Of a stretch of DNA of 64,000 bases, positions 37,481-46,290 are shown piece after piece (positions within the stretch are counted from its first letter, which is position 1; every line of letters begins with the position of its first letter). Source of the stretch: Gottfriedia acidiceleris (GTDB lineage: Bacteria > Bacillota > Bacilli > Bacillales > Bacillaceae_G); the NCBI RefSeq assembly GCF_023115465.1, contig NZ_CP096034.1, positions 4,278,001-4,342,000 of the forward strand, given 5' to 3'. The position numbers and the translations under genes were made by a program. The notes below the pieces were generated by a model, which did no database searches, was not told where the DNA came from, and was given only the letters and a program-made list of their open reading frames with translations.

Positions 37481-37508
37481 TAGGGACCTTCAAAAGAGGG
37501 TCCTTTTG
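37481..37508 (+). terminator. ymaF terminator (short stem)
   Basis: GGACC pairs with GGTCC across an A-rich loop, followed by TTTT. Confidence 0.5.
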
Positions 37509-37616
37509 TCAAATATCAGCAAAAATACCACTTTATCAACGAAGATCAGAACTCTATTAATAAAAATCCACTTATTGTTCGCATTTTTAATATAGAACAC
37601 GTTATATAATCAATAC

Positions 37617-37650
37617 GTTGAGAGGACCTTGCATAGAAGGTCCTCTCAAC
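37617..37650. terminator. Perfect 14-bp stem hairpin, probable VOC operon terminator
   Basis: GTTGAGAGGACCTT (37617-37630) pairs perfectly with its inverted copy (37637-37650) across 6 nt. It lies 33 nt beyond the VOC gene stop. No clean T tract follows on either strand, so termination is inferred from position. Confidence 0.5.
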
Positions 37651-37682
37651 TTGTACTTTTTATTTACAGCTAAAATGCAATC

Positions 37683-38093
37683 CTAAGTATTCCGCAATCC
37701 TTCAGTATTCATTAACACAATTCTCCATCCATCCGGGTCTTCAAATGTAATACTTTTTCCGAGCCAATAAGGATTCTCAGGTTCAACATCGATATAACCC
37801 ATATGATTTAATCGGTTTTTGACAAGATCTATTTCTGTTTTTTCAGGTATATAAAAAACTAAAAGATTATCCTTTGTTGGGGCAGGACATGGGCTTCCAT
37901 CAATATGTTGAGTAAATTCTAAATGGTACTCAACATTAGGTAATCCAAACATGATACCATCGTACCCGTCGTGATTTTGAAAACCACCCACACGTTTTAA
38001 GCCTAGCCCTTCTCCATAGAACTTACTTATTTCTGCTAATTGGTTTGTAGGTCTTGCAATTCTAAACTGAACCCAGTTTTTCATTGTCATCAC
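37683..38093 (-). CDS. VOC family (glyoxalase-fold) protein
   Basis: A 136-aa single glyoxalase/bleomycin-resistance-fold protein with FRIARPTNQLAEISKFYGEGLGLK, YHLEFTQH and SITFEDPDGWRIVLMN, which hold the usual metal-ligand positions (His and Glu of HLEF; the C-terminal Glu is replaced in RIVLMN). The substrate is unknown. It lies 8 nt downstream of the FMN reductase gene and is probably cotranscribed with it. Confidence 0.8.
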   Translation of the reverse strand: MMTMKNWVQFRIARPTNQLAEISKFYGEGLGLKRVGGFQNHDGYDGIMFGLPNVEYHLEFTQHIDGSPCPAPTKDNLLVFYIPEKTEIDLVKNRLNHMGYIDVEPENPYWLGKSITFEDPDGWRIVLMNTEGLRNT

Positions 38094-38101
38094 CGTATCC
38101 T

Positions 38102-38650
38102 TTAATAGTTTGATGTTTCAAATTCTTCATTTAGCTTTTTTGATATTTGTGCATAGAGCTTCAATTCTTGAAATAAGCTATCTACTGAATAAGATGTATT
38201 TTCTTCTAACGCAGTACCTTCCGATATAAAGTCTGATGGATCAATGACAACTTGTTTCGATAAAACATTTGCATATAATGCTCTTAAAACAATTCTCATA
38301 TTGTTAAGTGCATTAATTCCACCCTTTCCTCCACCGGCTACAGCCAATATTGCAACTGGCTTATCTTTAAAATGCTTACTACCTAAAAAATCAAAAGCAT
38401 TTTTTAATGCTCCGCTCATTCCACCATGATATTCTGGTGTTGCAATGATCATAGCATCAGCATTTTCTAGCTGTGACCTTAGTTTTTGGATAGTAGCATT
38501 TTCATTTTGCTCCTCTTGACCATTATAAATTGGTAATACCAGTTCACTTAAATCAATTGTTTTTATATTGTATTTTTTCGAGATGATTGTAGTTAATTTA
38601 CCTGTACGACCTTCTTTTCTTGGACTACCATTAATCATGATAATATTCAT
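38102..38650 (-). CDS. NADPH-dependent FMN reductase family protein
   Basis: A 182-aa flavodoxin-fold reductase with MIINGSPRKEGRTGKLT-type phosphate loop (IMINGSPRKEGRTG) and TPEYHGGMSGALKNAFDFL, the family signature. It is probably an NAD(P)H:FMN or quinone reductase. The frame extends to 38689, but the ATG at 38650 follows AAAGGAG by 8 nt. The upstream sequence carries two direct AAGTTCG repeats, a possible regulator site. Confidence 0.86.
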   Translation of the reverse strand: MNIIMINGSPRKEGRTGKLTTIISKKYNIKTIDLSELVLPIYNGQEEQNENATIQKLRSQLENADAMIIATPEYHGGMSGALKNAFDFLGSKHFKDKPVAILAVAGGGKGGINALNNMRIVLRALYANVLSKQVVIDPSDFISEGTALEENTSYSVDSLFQELKLYAQISKKLNEEFETSNY

Positions 38651-38756
38651 ATTTTCCACTCCTTTAATTCGTACCTTTAGTATAGTCAATTTATAAAGTC
38701 CGAACTTCAGTCGTTTGATCGAACTTTCCTACACGTTTAGGAGTAAATATAAATGA

Positions 38757-38785
38757 AAAAAATCTACAACTAAAGTTGTAGATTT
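38757..38785 (-). terminator. Terminator of the ketopantoate reductase gene
   Basis: AAATCTACAAC (38760-38770) pairs with GTTGTAGATTT (38775-38785), with seven Ts on the minus strand. It overlaps the last base of the stop codon. Confidence 0.85.
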
Positions 38786-39738
38786 CAAACTGATAAATGT
38801 TCCGTTTCTTTATTACTACGATCTTGATTCATTTTTTGATAAACTTTAATATTTTGATAAACTAATTCAAGTAACTTAGCAGTTATCCCCTTTTTCTTTG
38901 CAAGTTCTAGTAAATACCCTTGCAAATGATCCCCCTCTACTAATGACCATTTTTCCATATCCCTTTGCAAAGAGGACTTCATATCATATCCAAGAGCATC
39001 AATTGATTTCATATGCTCATCTACGATAGTTTCAGAAATCGGTGCATCATGAGATCTCATAATATTAGCGCACTCTTCAAATAATTCACGGATAGTTGCT
39101 CTTCCGCCATCACTCTCCCTAATTGGACCAATTGGGGCACGCATAAGAGACGTAACACCAGACATTACAGTAATAAATAAATATTTATGCCACATATCTC
39201 GTTCAATCTGCTTACTAAGGACAAAGTCAGCTTTTGAACCGGTAAATGCATCAGCAATTTTTTTAATACGGTCAGTTTCTATGCTTAAGAATTCACCAAA
39301 TACAAGTCTAGCAGCTTTACTTGTTTGTACAACTTCCCCGACTTCATTCAAAGTAGTTTCGATAAAACATAAACCGCCTATAACCTTTTCGTCACCAAAT
39401 GCCTGCTTTATGGGATTTAGATGAGCAATACCATTCAAAAGAGGTAAAACAACAGTTTGATCACCTACGAACGGTTTTACATCCAAAATAGCGTCGCTTA
39501 AATGATATGACTTAGTCGAGAAAAGCACGATGTCAAAAATCTCGGCAGGACTCTCTGCAGTAATTAGATTTGGTTGAAATGAAAAGTTACCATTCACACT
39601 ACGGATGACTAAACCATTTTCCTCTAGCTGTTTTTTCCGATTAGCTCGTACAAGAAATGTAACATCTTCTCCCTTTTCTACTAAGCGACCTCCAAAATAG
39701 CCGCCAATTCCTCCAGCTCCTAATACAAGAATTCGCAT
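38785..39738 (-). CDS. 2-dehydropantoate 2-reductase family protein
   Basis: A 317-aa ketopantoate reductase-family protein (ApbA/PanE). The N-terminal NADPH loop is GAGGIGGYFGGRL (about residues 7-19). VVLPLLNGI, and a C-terminal all-helical domain with PIGPIRESDGG follow. PanE reduces 2-dehydropantoate to pantoate for coenzyme A. Bacilli often have several paralogues, so the true substrate is uncertain and I give no gene symbol. It is monocistronic. Confidence 0.82.
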   Translation of the reverse strand: MRILVLGAGGIGGYFGGRLVEKGEDVTFLVRANRKKQLEENGLVIRSVNGNFSFQPNLITAESPAEIFDIVLFSTKSYHLSDAILDVKPFVGDQTVVLPLLNGIAHLNPIKQAFGDEKVIGGLCFIETTLNEVGEVVQTSKAARLVFGEFLSIETDRIKKIADAFTGSKADFVLSKQIERDMWHKYLFITVMSGVTSLMRAPIGPIRESDGGRATIRELFEECANIMRSHDAPISETIVDEHMKSIDALGYDMKSSLQRDMEKWSLVEGDHLQGYLLELAKKKGITAKLLELVYQNIKVYQKMNQDRSNKETEHLSV

Positions 39739-39786
39739 AACACTCTTCCTTTCTATTAAAAATAAACTTCTGTAACTTACTAATGT

Positions 39787-40434
39787 CTATTTCAAAATCC
39801 CATTTCGTACTGCATATAGTGCCAATTGAGTTCGATCTTGAAGCTGAGTCTTGGCTAAAATATTTGAAACATGGGTTTTTACAGTTTTTTCTGTAATAAA
39901 TAAAGATGCTGCAATTTCTTTATTACTCTTTCCCCTCGTAATTTCCTTCAATACATCCATTTCTCGCTTAGTTAATTTGTCTTGAAATGAATCATCATTC
40001 TTCGTTTCTATCTTCCCAGTTAAAGCAGAAACTAATTGCGTTGTAACCTTAGAATGAAACTGTTTTTCCCCATCGTGTATCTTTCGGATCGCGGAAACGA
40101 GCTCATCTGGGTCACTATCCTTTAAATAATATCCCGCTGCACCTGCTTCAATTGCAGGTAAAATATGATCTTGATCATAAAAACTAGTTAAAATCATTAC
40201 TTTAACTGCTAAGCCCTCTATTTTTATTCTTTTGGTGGCTTCAATTCCATCTAGAACTGGCATCGCTAAATCCATGATGACAATATCAGGTCTTAGCTGT
40301 TTTACTAAGCTTAATGCCTCTTCTCCGTTCGATGCTTCCCCAATAACCTCAATATCATCTTGCGTATTTAAGAAGAAAATAAGTCCTCTCCTAACTACAT
40401 GATGATCATCAGCAATTAATATTTTAATAGACAT
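39787..40434 (-). CDS. NarL/LuxR-type response regulator (YhcZ/AirR-like)
   Basis: A 215-aa response regulator with an N-terminal receiver domain (acidic Asp9-Asp10, phospho-acceptor Asp55 in VIMDLAMP, Lys near residue 105) and a C-terminal LuxR HTH (LTKREMDVLKEITRGKSNKEIAASLFITEKTVKTHVSNILAK). It lies 13 nt after the kinase gene, its cognate partner. The pair resembles YhcYZ of B. subtilis and AirSR (YhcSR) of staphylococci. Confidence 0.9.
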   Translation of the reverse strand: MSIKILIADDHHVVRRGLIFFLNTQDDIEVIGEASNGEEALSLVKQLRPDIVIMDLAMPVLDGIEATKRIKIEGLAVKVMILTSFYDQDHILPAIEAGAAGYYLKDSDPDELVSAIRKIHDGEKQFHSKVTTQLVSALTGKIETKNDDSFQDKLTKREMDVLKEITRGKSNKEIAASLFITEKTVKTHVSNILAKTQLQDRTQLALYAVRNGILK

Positions 40435-40447
40435 AAAACTCTCCTTC

Positions 40448-41566
40448 TTAAAAAGGGATATTCGTCGTAATTTTTGTTCCTTTATTCAAATCACTTTCAA
40501 CTAGAAACGACCCTTTTAACGATTCCACTCTTTCCTTCATGCTTTTCAAACCTAATGTTGGAATTTGTACATCCTTTGGACAGATAAAACCGACACCTTG
40601 ATCTCGAATCGTCATCTTTACTTTCTTTGTACTGATTGATAACTGTAAATATATTGTATTTTGTCCTGAATGTTTTCTACAATTATTAAACGCTTCCTGA
40701 CCTACGCGCCATAACGTTTCTTCTATTTTAGAAGGTAATATCGTTGTTCCTTTTACATTACTAATTACTTTTAGCCCTAACATCTCACCATAGTTAATTA
40801 ATGCACTAACTATTCCTTTTTCAATACCTTGTGGTCTAAGCTGCCATATTAATGCTTTCATTTCTGCTTGTGCTTCTTGGGCAATTTGTTGAATATGATT
40901 AAATGTATCCTTTGATTTCACATTGTCGGATACATTTGCACCTGCTTTAGCAGTTACATTAATGGAAAACAATAATTGACTAACTGAGTCGTGTAAGTCC
41001 TTTGCAAGACGATTTCTTTCTTGAATCAGCTCAAACTCTTTTACCTTTTCTGTTAATTGAATTCGTTTAATTGCTGTTCCAATTTGCAACGCAACTGCGC
41101 CTAGTAAATTCAATTCTTCCTGATCAAATTTTAATTTATTAGCAGCAGCAACATTTAATAAACCAAAAGATTCTTCACCTGCTTGCAGTGGTACAGTCGC
41201 ATGATGAGTGACACCATTTGTTTCTCCCCAATTATGAATCATTGAGTCTTCTAACCTCTTACATTCCATAATGTTTGATGCCTTATTAAGTCTTCCGGTA
41301 TTATATTTATCTACACACCAACAATCTCCATTGCACATTGGCTTAGCTTCTTCATTCATAAGAGCTGGAGGTAACTCATGAGAAGCGACTAATTCGAAGC
41401 CCCTATTTTTATCAATTAAAAAAATCCATCCTGTATCTAGACCAGTAACTTGAACTAATTTGGCTAAGGCACAATTGAGGGTACTGTGCAAATCAGTACC
41501 CTCGTTTAATATTTCAGCAATTTCTTTTAATACTTGTAGCTCTAAAAGAAATGATTCTTTTTTCAT
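40448..41566 (-). CDS. GAF-domain sensor histidine kinase with Cys cluster (YhcY/AirS-like)
   Basis: A 372-aa soluble kinase: GAF domain (about residues 20-165), HisKA_3 dimerisation domain with phospho-acceptor His192 (KDLHDSVSQLLFS) and HATPase domain (around QEAFNNCRKH and GVGFICP). No membrane segment is visible. The GAF domain holds Cys78, Cys82, Cys84 and Cys102 (CNGDCWC, then MECKR), resembling the [2Fe-2S] ligands of AirS, which sense oxygen and redox state. It lies 2 nt after an SRPBCC gene. Confidence 0.88.
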   Translation of the reverse strand: MKKESFLLELQVLKEIAEILNEGTDLHSTLNCALAKLVQVTGLDTGWIFLIDKNRGFELVASHELPPALMNEEAKPMCNGDCWCVDKYNTGRLNKASNIMECKRLEDSMIHNWGETNGVTHHATVPLQAGEESFGLLNVAAANKLKFDQEELNLLGAVALQIGTAIKRIQLTEKVKEFELIQERNRLAKDLHDSVSQLLFSINVTAKAGANVSDNVKSKDTFNHIQQIAQEAQAEMKALIWQLRPQGIEKGIVSALINYGEMLGLKVISNVKGTTILPSKIEETLWRVGQEAFNNCRKHSGQNTIYLQLSISTKKVKMTIRDQGVGFICPKDVQIPTLGLKSMKERVESLKGSFLVESDLNKGTKITTNIPF

Positions 41567-41568
41567 AC

Positions 41569-42012
41569 TTATGTTAATTCCTTCATTCGACGATCAAGTT
41601 GTTCAAGCACCATCGGCCACGCTTGCTCGTGTTGGTCTCTTGATAATTCATCTGGGAATCCTGCATGTGTCAATCTAATAACTGCTGCTCCACCTTCATT
41701 TGTTGAAAACTCAACAGTCACTACAGTCTCCGTTTTTGATCCAGAAGTGAACCAAGTTATCTCAACAAGTTGATTGTGCTCAAGCTTTAAAAAGCGACCA
41801 TAATGTGGATGACGTTTATCCTCAAAATGCGTCTCAAAGAAAAAGACAGAATTAACTTCAGCCTTCATAATCACTGAACCAGGCGCAGCAAACCAATCAC
41901 CAAACCTTTTTGTCCAAGCTTCATACAACACATCTATAGAATTTTCCATTACTCGTTCTACGGTGAGACTATGTGGTCTACTTGATAAATCTGGATAACT
42001 TATAATATTCAT
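41569..42012 (-). CDS. SRPBCC (AHSA1-type) domain protein
   Basis: A 147-aa START-like fold protein with SLTVERVMENSIDVLYEAWTKRFGDWFAAPGSV at the N terminus and LTHAGFPDELSRDQHEQAWPMVLEQLDRRM at the C terminus, typical of the AHSA1/SRPBCC family that binds hydrophobic ligands. The role is unknown. It is immediately upstream (2 nt) of the sensor kinase gene, so it is in the same transcript and might be part of the sensing system. Confidence 0.82.
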   Translation of the reverse strand: MNIISYPDLSSRPHSLTVERVMENSIDVLYEAWTKRFGDWFAAPGSVIMKAEVNSVFFFETHFEDKRHPHYGRFLKLEHNQLVEITWFTSGSKTETVVTVEFSTNEGGAAVIRLTHAGFPDELSRDQHEQAWPMVLEQLDRRMKELT

Positions 42013-42037
42013 ATGAATTCCTCCAAAAGTTTAATAG

Positions 42038-42580
42038 TTATTCATTTTCATTAATGATAGCTAGCATTTGGTGATCTTCCCATTTCCCATTTATACGTAC
42101 ATTTTTCTTGGCAATTCCCTCTTTGTGGAAACCCGCCTTTTCTAATACTCTTATTGAACCAATGTTATGAGGCATTACACCCGCTTCAATGCGATGTAAT
42201 TTTAATTCATTAAAGGCATATTCTACAACTAACTTTACAGCTTCAGTTGTATATCCTTTACCATTTTCTTGTTCATCTAAAGAATAACCAACAAAACAAC
42301 TTTGTAAATCTCCTCTTAACACCTCTGCAAGCATCGTAAAGCCTATAAAAGCCTCTGTTTCCTTTAAAAAGATACCAAAGCCATAATACAAATCATTGTC
42401 GCTTTTCTCTTTATATGACTTAATACGATCTTGCTGAGCTTCCAAAGTATAGAAACTCTCGTCTTTTATATATGTAAAAGGTTTAAAAAACTCTCTATTT
42501 CGAACTTCATATGATAAAAAATCCTCTGCATCTGCAACGTCTAAATGTCTTAAATATATAGTATTACCAACTAATTTCAT
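42038..42580 (-). CDS. GNAT family N-acetyltransferase (RimJ-like)
   Basis: A 180-aa GNAT protein of the ribosomal-protein-alanine acetyltransferase type, with IYLRHLDVADAEDFLSY near the N terminus, the acetyl-CoA region CFVGYSLDEQENGKGYTTEAVKLVVEYAF and HRIEAGVMPHNIGSIRVLEKAGFHKEG. The acceptor is unknown. It lies 25 nt upstream of the SRPBCC gene and may start that operon. Confidence 0.85.
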   Translation of the reverse strand: MKLVGNTIYLRHLDVADAEDFLSYEVRNREFFKPFTYIKDESFYTLEAQQDRIKSYKEKSDNDLYYGFGIFLKETEAFIGFTMLAEVLRGDLQSCFVGYSLDEQENGKGYTTEAVKLVVEYAFNELKLHRIEAGVMPHNIGSIRVLEKAGFHKEGIAKKNVRINGKWEDHQMLAIINENE

Positions 42581-42622
42581 TTGTTTCCTACACTCCCTAA
42601 TTTCCCTGCTTTTCCTGACTCA

Positions 42623-43609
42623 TTAAACGCCTGTTGCCCATATTATTCTTGGATCAATCTTACGGACTAGACGATACGCAATCGGTTTAAAACCATTTTT
42701 TGGCCAGAATCTCGAGGATTCTAAATTCGTTATTCTCCAATCTGTTTCGCAAAGTTTATAGCCTTCTTTGTCAGCATAAGTAAGTCCATGCTTTAATAAG
42801 GCCGTATTAACACCCATCCCGCGAGAAGATTCGACTGTTGCTCCGACTACTAAACTAATGCAGGATTCAGGTGTTAATAAATTCTCATCAGATGTTGCCG
42901 ATGATTCAAATACTTGGAAACCTACAATCTCATTTTGATAGATCGCTAACCATAACATTGCCGCTTCATCATTAATAATTTCTGCGTAACCTTCCTGGTA
43001 GTCATCTCTTTCTTCAATAAACCCTGGTGCAAATACCGGTGACTTCGCTTGGTGTTCCATAATTACAGTTGCTAATTCACGTATTCGTTTTTCATCTTCA
43101 CTAGTAGCCACTCGAATCTGAATATCTTCAAATACTTTGTCCGACGAAACTGTCAAATCACGTATACCATGAACCTGCTCATAGGCAAATCCTAAATGAA
43201 GCCAAGCATCTAAAGTGGACTTATTTCCACTTGGTACCATTACATAATGATTAAACGAACCAAGCTCTACCATTTTATTGGCAAACTCTGTATATAATCC
43301 ACGATATAATTCTTCATCTTCACTTTCTGCTATAGCCATTCCTGCATATTTAATCCAAGTATGACGTTCTCGATTTTTATCTGTTTGAATTGCGCCAATC
43401 ATGTAGCCAACTAACTCGGAACCATTCATCGCAGCAATACCGAAACTATTCTTTTCATTAAATAGCGCCTCAATAGCTTTCTTAGCATACGTAGCCTCTT
43501 CAAATTTAGATGGTAATTCAGGGTTTATCCTTCGGTCATACATATGCCGGATAGCCAAAAGACTAGCCGCTTCATCTAAGTGTATATTTTCGAACGCGAT
43601 AAATTTCAT
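42623..43609 (-). CDS. Double-domain GNAT acetyltransferase
   Basis: A 328-aa protein with two GNAT modules. The first (about residues 1-160) is degenerate, and the second (about 165-328) holds LVVGATVESSRGMGVNTALLKHGLTYA, the acetyl-CoA pyrophosphate loop, and TNLESSRFWPKNGFKP. It is a two-domain GNAT enzyme of unknown acceptor. It probably leads the block with the GNAT gene at 42038-42580, 42 nt downstream. Confidence 0.8.
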   Translation of the reverse strand: MKFIAFENIHLDEAASLLAIRHMYDRRINPELPSKFEEATYAKKAIEALFNEKNSFGIAAMNGSELVGYMIGAIQTDKNRERHTWIKYAGMAIAESEDEELYRGLYTEFANKMVELGSFNHYVMVPSGNKSTLDAWLHLGFAYEQVHGIRDLTVSSDKVFEDIQIRVATSEDEKRIRELATVIMEHQAKSPVFAPGFIEERDDYQEGYAEIINDEAAMLWLAIYQNEIVGFQVFESSATSDENLLTPESCISLVVGATVESSRGMGVNTALLKHGLTYADKEGYKLCETDWRITNLESSRFWPKNGFKPIAYRLVRKIDPRIIWATGV

Positions 43610-43697
43610 AGCAAACCTCCTTGCAACTTTTACAAGTTAAACTACTGAACAATTCTATTATTTTAATTATCTCTTCATTCACTCATTACTAGTTCCA

Positions 43698-43739
43698 TAA
43701 AAAGAGCATTACTTCCTGCTTATAGCCGGATAATGCTCT
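43698..43739 (-). terminator. Hairpin terminator in the 43610-43949 gap
   Basis: AGAGCATTA (43703-43711) pairs with TAATGCTCT (43731-43739), with TTTTTA following on the minus strand. The 340-bp gap holds this hairpin, the VOC terminator and no gene. Confidence 0.65.
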
Positions 43740-43904
43740 CTTTCATCTAGTAAAATTCAACAACAATCCCATGTGTATAGAACATAGTAAAATCCTTTTT
43801 TAACAAATCCTCTTTTTTAATAAAGAAGTTCAACTGAATCTCTAACAGTAGACTCATAATTAAATCATATCAATTTTCTTAAAATTAACAATTTAATTTA
43901 ATTA

Positions 43905-43936
43905 AAAATAAAAACCACTGTTTATGTACAGTGGTT
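43905..43936 (-). terminator. Terminator of the VOC gene at 43950
   Basis: AACCACTG (43913-43920 complement) pairs with CAGTGGTT (43929-43936), followed by TTTTTATTTTT on the minus strand. Confidence 0.85.
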
Positions 43937-43949
43937 AAATAATGATTGC

Positions 43950-44318
43950 TTAATGAAATTCTAAAAACTCGACTCTATTTCCAAACGGATCATTTACAAA
44001 AAATCGAGTTCGACCTTCTATTGGTGGTTCCTGTTTAATTTCAAAGTTAAGTTGAAGAAGATGCTCTCTTAATGCCTCTATGTTTGTAACAATTAAACCG
44101 GGATGAGCTTTTTTAGGTGCTATAAAATCTTCTTGAATACTAATATGAATTTCTTGATTACCACAAATAAACCAGCATCCACCTCGGCCTTTTAAATTTT
44201 CCGGCTTTGGCAATTCCCTCATACCTAAAACTTCATTATAAAATTTTCTAGCTTCGTCCTCTCCACCCCTTGGACAAACTAATTGAATATGATCAATTCC
44301 TTTTACTTCAAATGACAA
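43950..44318 (-). CDS. VOC family protein (glyoxalase-like)
   Basis: A 122-aa single-module VOC protein. Likely metal ligands are His in GIDHIQLVCP, His in QEIHISIQED and Glu in NRVEFLEFH. It could be a lyase, dioxygenase or resistance protein. No context fixes the substrate. It is monocistronic, separated from phhA by the phhA terminator. Confidence 0.82.
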   Translation of the reverse strand: MSFEVKGIDHIQLVCPRGGEDEARKFYNEVLGMRELPKPENLKGRGGCWFICGNQEIHISIQEDFIAPKKAHPGLIVTNIEALREHLLQLNFEIKQEPPIEGRTRFFVNDPFGNRVEFLEFH

Positions 44319-44380
44319 TGATCACACCTCTCCCATTATAAAAAGTTTATATCTTTAGATTACCAGAACTAATTAATAAG

Positions 44381-44412
44381 AAAAGCATTACTTCTATAGA
44401 AGTAACGCTTTT
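44381..44412 (-). terminator. phhA terminator
   Basis: AAAAGCATTACTTC (44381-44394) pairs with GAAGTAACGCTTTT (44399-44412) apart from one mismatch, followed by a T-rich stretch on the minus strand. Confidence 0.75.
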
Positions 44413-44429
44413 CCCAATATTCTTACATA

Positions 44430-46166
44430 TTATACTAGCTTTAAACCATTTGTAATAAGATTCTTTAAAGAATCCTCTTTTCTTAATGCTTCCAATTCAG
44501 CTTTAAGTGGCTCAACAATTTGCTCTAATTTAGCATTAACTGTTGCAATTTCAAGTAATTCTAAACGTAATAACCAATCACTTTGGTGTTCACGATTAAG
44601 CTCATTATGCACAGCAATTAATTTAGAAATACAGTCATCACAGAATGTATTCTTTTCTCTAATTACTCTAACTTCTTTATATAATTTTTCTAATTCAGTT
44701 AATGGGGCTGGTGTTTCCATTACGAACTCTACTTCTTTAATTGAATCACTAAAGTAAGAAGTTGGGTCAGCTGCACCAGGGTATGCTGATTCAACTCGAG
44801 AACCAACTGCCATATCAAAAGTTCCCCACTCTTTTTTGAATAATTCTTTTCCTTCGTAAGTAACAGTGCAGTCTTCAAATGAGATTAATGCAACTTTGTC
44901 TTCATTCTTAATAATATTCACAACTCTACCGGAAGCGCTTACATTGCTTAAGAATTCTAAATCAACAAAGTTCCCTACGACAATACCTAAATTTTTAAGT
45001 GCAGCATCGTCACATTCTTCTAATTCTATATTTCCTTTTAGAAGTCCAATAGGTGTACCAAATCCTTTAGCATGGTAGTCTTTTCCGTGACCTTCTAATT
45101 GCTTATTATTTATTGAAAGTGCTGTTTCGCCAGTTGTATTAACGTAAATTGCTTCACCGTTTTCATCTTTTAAGATTGCATGAACAATACCAGTTACACT
45201 TAATCCAGAATTTAATTCAAATGTAGCAACGCTTTTCGATTTAAGAGCTTTATCTAAGCTTTCTGTACCGCCTACACGGAATGCCATAGTGCTCGCTAAT
45301 TCTTCAGCACCTTGCATTAATTCATCAAAATCTTTGCATACGAATAATTGTGCTTGCATTTCAGTTATATTTTTCGGTTGTAATGTAGAAGCTTCAATAG
45401 AAAAAGGAAGTCTTTCAACTGCATCTGTAAAGCAATGTGTGCTTTCACCTACTGATGATAATAAACCAGCACCGTAAATTTTTGGATTATCTAATTCACC
45501 AATTAGACCATATTCAACTGTTCTCCAGAATACGCGTGAAATTTTTTCAGCTTCTGAAATTCCAACTATTGCTTTTTGTCTTTCTTCAACTAATTTTTGT
45601 GCGGCAGCTTTTTCTTCAGGTGTCGATTTTGGATCTTCCATTACAATCGTTAAATTTCTAACTGCTTCAAATAATTCTTGTTTTTCTTTTGTAGCAAATG
45701 CTTTTGCACCAATTGAACCAATTTTTTGTACGTATTCTCTAAATACAGGATCAAAAAGAATAGGCGCGTGTCCTGCAGCTTCATGAATAATATCTGGAGC
45801 AGGTGTATATTCTATATTCGTGATTTGTCTAATTTCAGTTGCGATTGGTAAAATACCATTTGCTAAAAGTTCAAAAAATGCAGCGCCTGGAATTAATCCA
45901 TTTACGATTCCTGCTCCCCAACCAATTTTTGAAAGACACTCGTTCATTTCAGCTACGTTTGGAATTTTTTCCGTTTCAATTCCTGACATCTTAAGTCCAT
46001 CGACAAATGCAGAATGTGCTCTATCTTTTAATGCATGATGATTTTGTCTCATTACATAGCGCCATACAGCATGATCAATTGGCGTGTAAAGATCATAATT
46101 TTGTTCCGATAAGTATTGCTTCAAATGAGGTGGTATTATTTTTGTTTCAAAAGCTGCTTCTTTCAT
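44430..46166 (-). CDS. phhA: Aromatic amino acid (phenylalanine) hydroxylase, long form
   Basis: A 578-aa protein. The N-terminal about 270 residues hold a tetrahydropterin-dependent aromatic amino acid hydroxylase domain with iron ligands His128 and His133 (PDIIHEAAGHAPI) and Glu218 (FWRTVEYGL). Typical bacterial PhhA is about 260-300 aa. The C-terminal about 300 residues (from about residue 300) are extra, look beta-rich then helical, and hold a CDDC pair near the end. Two tandem tyrosine-type T-boxes precede the gene, which supports a role in making tyrosine from phenylalanine. No pterin-recycling enzyme is adjacent. Confidence 0.9.
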   Translation of the reverse strand: MKEAAFETKIIPPHLKQYLSEQNYDLYTPIDHAVWRYVMRQNHHALKDRAHSAFVDGLKMSGIETEKIPNVAEMNECLSKIGWGAGIVNGLIPGAAFFELLANGILPIATEIRQITNIEYTPAPDIIHEAAGHAPILFDPVFREYVQKIGSIGAKAFATKEKQELFEAVRNLTIVMEDPKSTPEEKAAAQKLVEERQKAIVGISEAEKISRVFWRTVEYGLIGELDNPKIYGAGLLSSVGESTHCFTDAVERLPFSIEASTLQPKNITEMQAQLFVCKDFDELMQGAEELASTMAFRVGGTESLDKALKSKSVATFELNSGLSVTGIVHAILKDENGEAIYVNTTGETALSINNKQLEGHGKDYHAKGFGTPIGLLKGNIELEECDDAALKNLGIVVGNFVDLEFLSNVSASGRVVNIIKNEDKVALISFEDCTVTYEGKELFKKEWGTFDMAVGSRVESAYPGAADPTSYFSDSIKEVEFVMETPAPLTELEKLYKEVRVIREKNTFCDDCISKLIAVHNELNREHQSDWLLRLELLEIATVNAKLEQIVEPLKAELEALRKEDSLKNLITNGLKLV

Positions 46167-46248
46167 GTCATCAATTCCCCTTTTTAAAAATTATTTCACT
46201 TAAAAATCTATTACTCTACTTTCTTAAAAATACCCGTTCTATCTATAT

Positions 46249-46284
46249 CTTGCTAAAAGCTTTTTTTGAGCATTTTTAAGCAAG
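46249..46284 (-). other. Hairpin between the Tyr-rich sORF and phhA
   Basis: On the minus strand, CTTGCTTAAAA pairs with TTTTAGCAAG with one bulge. It begins 7 nt after the sORF stop codon. No T tract follows, so it is not a simple terminator. Confidence 0.45.
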
Positions 46285-46290
46285 TTTCCA

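Noticed and set aside
38690-38740. Strong palindromic operator upstream of the FMN reductase gene
   Set aside because: Only two direct AAGTTCG repeats are present and no clear palindrome; noted in the gene entry but not called as a site.
46007-46279. 90-aa plus-strand ORF opposite phhA
   Set aside because: It is antisense to the conserved N terminus of phhA and the leader; no promoter or ribosome binding site was seen.
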